Source: a bacterium (GTDB lineage Bacteria > UBA9089 > JAHJRX01). From it: DNA of 7,178 nucleotides. The stretch lies in assembly GCA_030017825.1 (NCBI GenBank), contig JASEGW010000072.1, positions 1 to 7,178 on the forward strand, read 5' to 3'. Numbering within the stretch: position 1 is the first letter of the stretch; the number at the start of each line of letters is the position of its first letter. Positions 1 through 5,210 of this stretch are shown here, in pieces. The notes under the pieces are model-generated. The model saw only the letters and a list, made by a program, of their open reading frames with translations, did not search any database and was not told where the DNA came from. Both the position numbers and the translations under genes were made by a program.

Positions 1-411
1 CTACTGATTACGGATGATAGTGGCGGTAGTAACGGTTACCGTGTAAGGCTCTGGAAACTACAACTACAGAAACTGGCGAATGAAACAGGGCTTTCTATTT
101 CGGTTTGTCACTTGCCACCGGGAACCAGTAAGTGGAACAAGATTGAACACCGCTTATTTTCATTTATCAGTCAGAATTGGCGAGGGAAGCCACTGGTGAG
201 TCACGAGGTGATTGTGAATCTAATCACCGCTACGACAACCAAAAAGGGACTTCATGTTCAATGTCAGATTGATACAAACTCGTATCCGAAAGGAATCAAG
301 GTATTAGATGAAGAAATGGCCAGTATCAATATCCAGAAGGATTCATTTCATGGAGAGTGGAACTATACTATCTCTCCAGATTGTATCAGAGATGATACAG
401 TTATTTCGTGA
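1..411 (+). CDS. ISAzo13-family transposase, C-terminal part (5' end outside window)
   Basis: The frame is open from base 1 to a TGA at 409-411 and gives 136 residues, so the beginning of the gene lies beyond the left edge. The protein matches my memory of the ISAzo13 / 'Rhodopirellula transposase' DDE family. Residues 5-12 (DDSGGSNG) carry what should be the second catalytic Asp. PPGTSKWNKIEHRLFS at 39-54 holds the likely catalytic Glu (E49), and HGEWNYTISP at 117-126 is the usual C-terminal signature. The enzyme would cut and join the ends of its own insertion sequence. Codons are richer in G and C than in the host genes next to it, which fits recent acquisition. The reading frame here is undamaged, but the first Asp and the left end of the element cannot be seen. 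The family call is firm; activity is unknown. Confidence 0.9.
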   Translation, partial: LLITDDSGGSNGYRVRLWKLQLQKLANETGLSISVCHLPPGTSKWNKIEHRLFSFISQNWRGKPLVSHEVIVNLITATTTKKGLHVQCQIDTNSYPKGIKVLDEEMASINIQKDSFHGEWNYTISPDCIRDDTVIS

Positions 412-417
412 CGACCA
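1..417 (+). mobile_element. Right-hand part of an ISAzo13-type insertion sequence
   Basis: This covers the transposase fragment plus the few bases to the clpX stop codon. The right boundary is inferred, not proven: host clpX coding sequence begins at 418, so the element must end at or before about 417 unless the clpX stop itself is element-derived. Only one end is visible, so terminal inverted repeats and a target-site duplication cannot be checked here. No other host gene is found between the element and clpX. Confidence 0.6.
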
Positions 418-1680
418 CTAAGCACTTTCTTTTTCAAGAACTAAAGTTGGTTTCATCTTTTTTTCTACCATTTCCCCAGTAACAATACATTCTTTAACAT
501 TTGTTAAGGAAGGTATCTCATACATAATATCTAACATTATATTTTCAATAATAGCTCTAAGTCCTCTAGCTCCTGTTTCTCGCTTCATAGCTTTTTCAGC
601 AATGGTTTTTAAAGCATCATCCGTAAATTTTAACCTTACATTCTCCATTTCAAAAAATTTCTTATACTGTTTTGTTAGAGCATTCATAGGTTCTGTTAAT
701 ATTCTCACTAAATCTTCTACTTTTAAAGCTAATAAACTAGTAATTACTGGAAGCCGACCAATAAATTCTGGAATGAGACCATATTTTAATAAGTCATCAG
801 GAATAATTTGCTCCATTATCTCTTCATCATTCTCTCTATTGAGCCTAATTTCAGTTCCAAACCCAACCAATTTCTTTCCAACTCGTTCTCGAATAATGTC
901 TTCCAAGCCTACAAAAGTACCTCCACAAATAAAAAGAATATTAGTAGTATCTATTTTAATGAATTCTTGATGAGGGTGCTTTCTGCCTCCTTGAGGTGGA
1001 ACATTAGCTATGCAACCTTCTATAATTTTAAGTAGTGCTTGTTGCACACCTTCTCCAGAAACATCCCTAGTAATAGAAGGACTGTCACCTTTGCGAGATA
1101 TCTTATCTATCTCATCTATATAAACAATTCCTGTCTCCGCTTTTTTTACATCATTATTGGCAACTTGTATTAAGCGTAAAAGTATATTCTCAACATCCTC
1201 TCCTACATAACCTGCTTCTGTTAAGGCAGTAGCATCAACAATAGCAAAAGGAACATTAATGACGTCTGCTAATGTTTTGGCTAATAATGTCTTGCCGCAA
1301 CCAGTAGGGCCTATTAATATAATATTAGTTTTTTCTATATCTACATTATCATTTTTTAGATTAACACTTAATTCATTTTTTAGATTAACACTTAATCTTT
1401 TATAATGATTGTAAACTGCTACTGATAAAACTTTTTTTGCTTTCTCTTGGCCTATAATATACTCATCTAATTTTTCTTTAATCTCTTGTGGAATTGGAAT
1501 ACCTATCCCAGAAGTAAATTCTTTTTTTTCTTGGAAATCTTCAGATACAATTTCATTACAAAGACCTACACATTCATCACAAATATACACTCCAGGACCA
1601 GCTACTAATTTTTTCACATCTTTTTGAGCTTTTCCACAAAAAGAACAATACAAATTTTTCCCATCTCCAAATTCCAGCAT
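418..1680 (-). CDS. clpX: ATP-dependent Clp protease ATP-binding subunit ClpX
   Basis: ClpX is a hexameric AAA+ unfoldase that recognises tagged substrates and threads them into ClpP. All key parts are visible in 420 residues, close to the usual length. They are a zinc-binding domain with Cys12, Cys15, Cys34 and Cys37; Walker A GPTGCGKT (124-131); pore loop GYVG (157-160); Walker B with D189/E190; RKH loop (233-235); ClpP-docking loop as VGF (272-274) rather than IGF; arginine finger in EFIGR (R309); and sensor-2 GARGLR (370-375). The ATG follows the clpP TAA with no spacer, and a GAGGA ribosome site lies inside the clpP end, so translation is probably coupled. One oddity is an eight-residue repeat (LSVNLKNE/LSVNLKND, 96-111) just before the nucleotide-binding strand, from an exact 24-bp DNA duplication. 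The gene ends in TAG, 6 bp from a convergent transposase gene. Confidence 0.98.
   Translation of the reverse strand: MLEFGDGKNLYCSFCGKAQKDVKKLVAGPGVYICDECVGLCNEIVSEDFQEKKEFTSGIGIPIPQEIKEKLDEYIIGQEKAKKVLSVAVYNHYKRLSVNLKNELSVNLKNDNVDIEKTNIILIGPTGCGKTLLAKTLADVINVPFAIVDATALTEAGYVGEDVENILLRLIQVANNDVKKAETGIVYIDEIDKISRKGDSPSITRDVSGEGVQQALLKIIEGCIANVPPQGGRKHPHQEFIKIDTTNILFICGGTFVGLEDIIRERVGKKLVGFGTEIRLNRENDEEIMEQIIPDDLLKYGLIPEFIGRLPVITSLLALKVEDLVRILTEPMNALTKQYKKFFEMENVRLKFTDDALKTIAEKAMKRETGARGLRAIIENIMLDIMYEIPSLTNVKECIVTGEMVEKKMKPTLVLEKESA
1349..1396 (-). repeat. Exact 24-bp tandem duplication inside clpX
   Basis: Bases 1349-1372 and 1373-1396 are identical and directly adjacent. The unit is a multiple of three, so the clpX frame is kept and eight residues are repeated (about 96-103 and 104-111). 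The repeat falls in the loop between the conserved YNHYKR helix and the NIILIGPTG strand, a place where ClpX proteins vary in length. The lack of any difference between copies suggests a recent slippage event. Confidence 0.95.
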
Positions 1681-2286
1681 TTATTTTTCCTCTTTTTTCT
1701 TATTATCTCGAGAAGTTAAAACTTCATCAATTATACCATATTCTTTAGCTACCTCAGCTGTCATAAAAAAATCTCTATCTGTATCTTTTTCTACCTTTTC
1801 CAAGGGCTGTCCAGTATGTTTAACTAATATTTTATTTAATTCTTCCCTCATACGAATAATTTCTCGAGCCTGAATATCAATATCAGTAGCTTGGCCCTGC
1901 ACTCCACCTAAAGGCTGATGAATCATTATGCGAGCATGAGGAAGAGCAAACCTCTTTCCTTTAGTGCCAGCTGCTAAAAGCAAAGCACCCATGCTGGCAG
2001 CTTGTCCAATACAAATAGTAGATACATCAGATTTAATATACTGAATAGTATCATAAATCGCCAGGCCTGATGTTACTACTCCTCCCGGATTATTAACATA
2101 TAAATCTATATCCTTTTCTGGATCCTCTGCTTCTAAATATAACATTTGAGCAATAACTAAATTAGCTGCATCATCATCTATTATAGAACCAACAAATATA
2201 ATACGATCTTTTAAAAGACGAGAGAATATATCATATCCTCTCTCCCCTCTTCCTGTTTGTTCGACTACCATGGGAACTAATGTCAT
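1681..2286 (-). CDS. clpP: ATP-dependent Clp protease proteolytic subunit ClpP
   Basis: ClpP is the serine peptidase that forms the two-ring tetradecameric chamber used by ClpX. The 201-residue protein has the full catalytic triad: Ser98 in GQAASMG, His123 in MIHQP, and Asp172 in DRDFF. The oxyanion-region NNPGG (65-69) and the N-terminal MTLVPMVVEQTGRGER segment that lines the axial pore are also intact. The ATG has a strong GGAGGT site (plus-strand bases 2295-2300) at 8 nt spacing, which supports this start over the internal Met6. The C-terminus is lysine/glutamate-rich. The stop codon abuts the clpX ATG. A 75-nt gap to tig upstream holds a weak hairpin. The length and all motifs are ordinary for the family. 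Confidence 0.98.
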   Translation of the reverse strand: MTLVPMVVEQTGRGERGYDIFSRLLKDRIIFVGSIIDDDAANLVIAQMLYLEAEDPEKDIDLYVNNPGGVVTSGLAIYDTIQYIKSDVSTICIGQAASMGALLLAAGTKGKRFALPHARIMIHQPLGGVQGQATDIDIQAREIIRMREELNKILVKHTGQPLEKVEKDTDRDFFMTAEVAKEYGIIDEVLTSRDNKKKEEK

Positions 2287-2326
2287 TTTAATCTACCTCC
2301 AAATTTTAAATAAAAAAAGTTAGACT

Positions 2327-2351
2327 AAAAGCTAGAAAATATTTAGCTTTT
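2327..2351 (-). terminator. Weak hairpin between tig and clpP (possible attenuator)
   Basis: AAAAGCTA (2327-2334) and TAGCTTTT (2344-2351) form an 8-bp stem with a 9-nt loop. On the minus strand it lies just after the tig stop, and a run of seven T (opposite 2312-2318) follows about 8 nt after the stem. Only three of the eight stem pairs are within GCT/AGC and the rest are A-T, so the stem is weak and the T-run is offset. It could trim or partly terminate tig transcripts before clpP, or it could be chance in AT-rich DNA. Confidence 0.3.
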
Positions 2352-2361
2352 CTCTAATTTC

Positions 2362-3669
2362 TTACTTCTTTTCTTGCAACACTACTTCTTCTACATCTGC
2401 TTTTTCAATTATATAATCTAAAGTTTTATTTAACCTAATTTCTTCTCTTAAACTCTCCCATTTATTCTTTTCTTTCATGTTTTTAATCATAACATCTTGA
2501 TCAATATGTTTAGCATAGGGCGAAGAGCTTATTTCTTTTATTATTTCTTCTTCGCTAACTTTAATATTCTCTTTTTCAGCTATAGTATCTAAAATAAACC
2601 ATTTTTTAAGGCTTTTTATAGCTTTTTCTTTTAAATTTTCATTAAATTTTTCTTCAGAAAGATTTTCGTTTTCTAAATATTTTTGAAAGTTCAATTTACG
2701 ATAATTCAAATCATCTTCAAACCTCTTTTTTAAATAAAAACATTCTGTATCAATCATAGACTTAGGTAAATTTATATGATTTTGAGAAGTAATAAGTTCA
2801 GTAATAGTATTTCTTAAATTAATCTGGTTTTTTTCTTCTTCATGCTTAACTAATTCTTCTCTAATTTTATTTTTAAGCTCCTCTAGATTATTATAGGAAC
2901 TAATATCCTTAGCAAAGTCATCATCTAAATTAGGTAGTTTTCTCTCTTTTATTTCAAATAATTTAATAATTACTTTGGCTTTTTTAGAAGCATATTTTTT
3001 TTGATTAAAATTATCTGGTAAATTAACTTCTATTTCTCGTTCATCTCCTTTATTCATTCCTATAATCCCATCTCTTAAATCTTTTAAAATATATTCGTTA
3101 GATAATTCTAATAAATATTGCTCATTTTTTTCTATTAGCTTTTCCTCTACCAATATCTGATAGTCTACTATCGCTAAATCTTCTTTTCTTGCTTCCCTTC
3201 CTTGTATAACTTCTAAAGTAGCGCATCTTTTTTGTAAATCTATTAACCTTTCTTCAACTTGAGTATCATTAACTTTATTAATCTTTTTTTTCACACTTAA
3301 ATTATTGTAATTACTTATCTCTATTTCAGGTTTATATTCTACTTTTATCTTAAAAGATAAATTTTCACCTTTCTTGTAATTAAGATCCTCGACTACAGGA
3401 GTACTTACTGGAGTAAAAGCATATTTTTCTAAGGCAGTAGCAAAGGATTTTTGAATTAACTTCTCAGTTACTTCCTTCTCTACTCTTTTACTAAAATGCA
3501 TTTCCATCAAAGAACGAGAAACCTTACCCTTCCTAAAACCTGGTATTTTAACATGTTTGCTAACATCTCGATAAGCTATATCAAATTCATTATTTACTTC
3601 ATCTGCTTCTATCCATACCTTAATTTCATACAAACACTCTTCTGGTTTATTGTTAGATTCTAATTTCAC
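2362..3669 (-). CDS. tig: Trigger factor, ribosome-associated chaperone
   Basis: Trigger factor binds the ribosome beside the exit tunnel and shields nascent chains. In 435 residues the three-part layout is visible. The N-terminal ribosome-binding domain (about 1-115) has the docking signature GFRKGK at 44-49. A central FKBP-like region (about 155-245) ends in KERKLPNLDDDFAKD. A helical SurA-like chaperone region (about 255-425) follows. The middle domain is degenerate: the usual glycine-rich stretch and the 'FIPGFE' segment of active FKBP-type prolyl isomerases are replaced by charged sequence, with only weak traces (GMNKGDEREIEV, 204-215). Prolyl isomerase activity is therefore doubtful, while chaperone function is plausible. 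The start is GTG; no in-frame ATG lies upstream near the ribosome site. It sits 19 nt after coaD and before clpP, a common tig-clpP-clpX order. Confidence 0.95.
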   Translation of the reverse strand: MKLESNNKPEECLYEIKVWIEADEVNNEFDIAYRDVSKHVKIPGFRKGKVSRSLMEMHFSKRVEKEVTEKLIQKSFATALEKYAFTPVSTPVVEDLNYKKGENLSFKIKVEYKPEIEISNYNNLSVKKKINKVNDTQVEERLIDLQKRCATLEVIQGREARKEDLAIVDYQILVEEKLIEKNEQYLLELSNEYILKDLRDGIIGMNKGDEREIEVNLPDNFNQKKYASKKAKVIIKLFEIKERKLPNLDDDFAKDISSYNNLEELKNKIREELVKHEEEKNQINLRNTITELITSQNHINLPKSMIDTECFYLKKRFEDDLNYRKLNFQKYLENENLSEEKFNENLKEKAIKSLKKWFILDTIAEKENIKVSEEEIIKEISSSPYAKHIDQDVMIKNMKEKNKWESLREEIRLNKTLDYIIEKADVEEVVLQEKK

Positions 3670-3682
3670 TTTACTATAATCA

Positions 3683-3690
3683 CTCCTTTT
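3683..3690 (-). promoter_or_regulatory. Ribosome binding site of tig (GTG start)
   Basis: Minus-strand AAAAGGAG lies 13 nt upstream of the GTG at 3667-3669 and overlaps the coaD stop codon. The spacing is longer than usual. The nearer GTG inside the site is followed by a stop in its own frame, so GTG 3669 is the best start. It also puts GFRKGK at the normal distance from the N-terminus. Confidence 0.65.
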
Positions 3691-4174
3691 AATTTAAATT
3701 TAATTTCTCTTTTAGTTTTTTGCTCACATAAGAAGGTACAAAATCTAAAACATTTCCCTTCAACTCAACAATTTCTTTTACCATACTTGAGCTTAAATAT
3801 AAATATTTTTCATTAGTCATCATAAATAATGTCTCTATTTTAGGATTTAATTTTTTATTCATTAAAGCCATTTGAAATTCGTGCTCAAAATCAGATATTG
3901 CCCTAAGTCCCTTAATTATAGCAATAGCAGATTTATTCTTTATGTAATCAACTAAAAGACCGCTAAATATATCTACTTGTACATTAGGTAAAACAGAAGT
4001 AACCTTCATCAGCATATCATAGCGTTCATCAGCAGTAAAAAGAGATTTTTTCATAGTGTTACTTAAAACAGCAATTATTACCTGGTCAAATAATTCCAAA
4101 GACCGCTTTACTATATCTAAATGTCCATAGGTAACAGGATCGAAACTTCCTGGATAAACAGCTATTCTTTTCAT
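3689..4174 (-). CDS. coaD: Phosphopantetheine adenylyltransferase
   Basis: CoaD transfers AMP from ATP to 4'-phosphopantetheine, giving dephospho-CoA, the penultimate step of coenzyme A synthesis, in the cytoplasm. The 161-residue length is typical. The sequence shows the nucleotidyltransferase motif TYGH (15-18) after YPGSFDP, Lys42 in the KK-rich loop, KGLRAISDFEHEFQMA (88-103) with Arg91, and the SSS motif (128-130) that contacts ATP phosphates. All expected catalytic residues are present. The ATG lies 1 nt after the TGA of the upstream membrane/coiled-coil gene, and an AAGGA site lies within that gene's end, so the two are probably coupled. In many genomes coaD sits beside rsmD; that partner is absent here and coaD is instead embedded in a motility-like to proteostasis string. 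Confidence 0.97.
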   Translation of the reverse strand: MKRIAVYPGSFDPVTYGHLDIVKRSLELFDQVIIAVLSNTMKKSLFTADERYDMLMKVTSVLPNVQVDIFSGLLVDYIKNKSAIAIIKGLRAISDFEHEFQMALMNKKLNPKIETLFMMTNEKYLYLSSSMVKEIVELKGNVLDFVPSYVSKKLKEKLNLN

Positions 4175-4175
4175 A

Positions 4176-4652
4176 TCAACTTTTCCTTAATTGAAATGCT
4201 AACTCTATTTCACTTCGACTTAATTTTACCCTTTTGGCCACTTCGTCAATAGTCAACCCTTGTCTAATTAAATTATTAGCTAAATCATAACGATCGCTAT
4301 TTGTTTCTTCTAAATTTTCTTCTTTCTTAACTTTTTCTTCTTCCTTGATCTCTAAAAATACAACTTCTTTTTCACTCTCTTTATTCAACTTTCTAAGTTG
4401 GTCGATTTTTATGGAAGCATTCTCAATTTCTTTGCGCAATTCTTCTGTTTTACCTTCTAAAATATCAATATTGGCATTAGAAGTACGGTTAAATTCTGTA
4501 ATCAATTGTATCATTTTTTGATAAGTATGGTCATTTTCTTCATTATTATCCTGTCTAATTCTCTCAGAATATCGCTTAATTAGCCTCCAATACAGTGTAG
4601 CTGTTACTATTATATTGATTACTAAAAACCATAATACAACTGAGTTCGACAT
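4176..4652 (-). CDS. Membrane-anchored coiled-coil protein with C-terminal helix-turn-helix (DUF6115/DUF2802-like)
   Basis: The function is unknown. The 158-residue protein has one N-terminal membrane segment (about residues 4-23, VVLWFLVINIIVTATLYW) followed by basic residues, so the bulk should face the cytoplasm. A long charged, heptad-like helix follows (about 30-115, rich in E and K). The final 38 residues (DLANNLIRQGLTIDEVAKRV, then SRSEIELAFQL) read like a small helix-turn-helix of the kind at the end of DUF6115 and DUF2802 proteins. In Clostridia similar proteins lie next to fapA and a MSIQPLD-type protein near motility genes, the same order as here (family knowledge). The ATG at 4650-4652 has an AAAGGA site at 10 nt. 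Both start and ribosome site fall inside a large palindrome. DNA binding is not shown; the helix-turn-helix may serve protein contacts. Confidence 0.8.
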   Translation of the reverse strand: MSNSVVLWFLVINIIVTATLYWRLIKRYSERIRQDNNEENDHTYQKMIQLITEFNRTSNANIDILEGKTEELRKEIENASIKIDQLRKLNKESEKEVVFLEIKEEEKVKKEENLEETNSDRYDLANNLIRQGLTIDEVAKRVKLSRSEIELAFQLRKS

Positions 4653-4829
4653 AAGAATATATTCCTTTATTTTAAGTTTAAGGATTAATATTTTTGAGTA
4701 TTAATTGAAATTAGGAAAATATTTAATTTTTAAAGAAAAAGAAGAAATTAAAAATTAGATATTTTTCGTTAAAATTTCAATTTAGCGAAGAAATATTAAT
4801 CCTTAAACTTATATTTAAATCGAACTCAG
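4640..4829. repeat. 190-bp imperfect palindrome between two operon genes
   Basis: Four paired blocks nest about a short loop near 4734-4747. They are an outer 10-bp stem (4640-4649 with 4820-4829, CTGAGTTCGA and its complement), a perfect 21-bp stem (4673-4693 with 4791-4811), a 10-bp stem (4703-4712 with 4773-4782), and an inner 10-bp stem (4724-4733 with 4748-4757). Further matches with one gap lie between the last two. TAATAC occurs 2 nt outside each end (4632-4637 and 4832-4837), which could be a target duplication. The structure fits a small non-autonomous inverted-repeat element or a long RNA hairpin in the operon transcript. Nothing in it codes for protein apart from the first codons of the 4652 gene. 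Confidence 0.85.
4663..4668 (-). promoter_or_regulatory. Ribosome binding site of the 4652 gene, inside the palindrome's internal loop
   Basis: Minus-strand AAAGGA is 10 nt from the ATG at 4650-4652. The site and the start codon lie in the unpaired stretch 4650-4672, between the outer 10-bp stem and the 21-bp stem of the palindrome. In a folded transcript they would sit in an asymmetric internal loop. Confidence 0.6.
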
Positions 4830-4862
4830 GTTAATACTATTTCCAAATAAACACCTTTTACA

Positions 4863-5180
4863 TTATTTTACTACATCAATAAATTTACCTTTTGTAGGAT
4901 CCTTTGGTAAATCTTTTACTTCTTCTTCCTCTTTGTTTTCCTCTTTTTTTCTTTTGCCTGGAGTATACCCAGTACTTCCTCGACCTTCAGCTTCTACTTT
5001 CTCGCTTTCCGGTTGATTGGCAGCTTGCACTTTAGTCTGTTGAGTTTTAGCTTCTTGAGTTGCCTTTTCATCAGCATGATGCTTGCTGTCAATAGGTGCT
5101 TGTTGAGCAGCTTGTTGAGACCTACCAACTTCCGTTTGCTGAGCAATATTTACCTGAAAATCAAGAGGTTGGATGGACAC
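4863..5180 (-). CDS. Small charged protein of the MSIQPLD type, unknown function
   Basis: A 105-residue protein with no membrane segment or enzyme motif. It begins MSIQPLDFQV and ends GKFIDVVK. From memory, short proteins that start MSIQP(I/L)D and end in a G-x-x-IDI-like tail are found directly after fapA in Clostridia and relatives; I recognise the type but know no assigned role. Between the ends the chain is low complexity: Gln/Ala-rich (about 14-56), then Lys/Glu-rich (about 58-98), so it is probably disordered. The GTG start is set by an AAGGAGGGG site 8 nt upstream; no in-frame ATG competes. It follows fapA by 30 nt and is probably co-transcribed with it. A 210-nt gap with a large palindrome separates it from the next gene. 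Conservation of both ends suggests a peptide that docks to a partner. Confidence 0.8.
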   Translation of the reverse strand: MSIQPLDFQVNIAQQTEVGRSQQAAQQAPIDSKHHADEKATQEAKTQQTKVQAANQPESEKVEAEGRGSTGYTPGKRKKEENKEEEEVKDLPKDPTKGKFIDVVK

Positions 5181-5186
5181 TTTTCA

Positions 5187-5195
5187 CCCCTCCTT
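5187..5195 (-). promoter_or_regulatory. Strong ribosome binding site for the 105-residue protein (GTG start)
   Basis: Minus-strand AAGGAGGGG, with the GGAGG core opposite 5189-5193, is 8 nt from the GTG at 5178-5180. It fixes the start of the small protein, which has the family-like MSIQPLD N-terminus only from this codon. Confidence 0.85.
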
Positions 5196-5210
5196 GTTTT
5201 ATTAGTCTTC

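Noticed and set aside
602..1035. Two plus-strand open frames opposite clpX
   Set aside because: They are antisense to a fully conserved clpX with all motifs intact, have no ribosome sites I can see, and translate to unrecognisable serine/asparagine-rich sequence.
4653..4862. Possible intrinsic terminator or small RNA gene in the 210-bp gap
   Set aside because: The palindrome has an AT-rich stem and no clean T-run following a compact GC-rich hairpin on the minus strand, so I list it as a palindrome rather than a terminator or named RNA.
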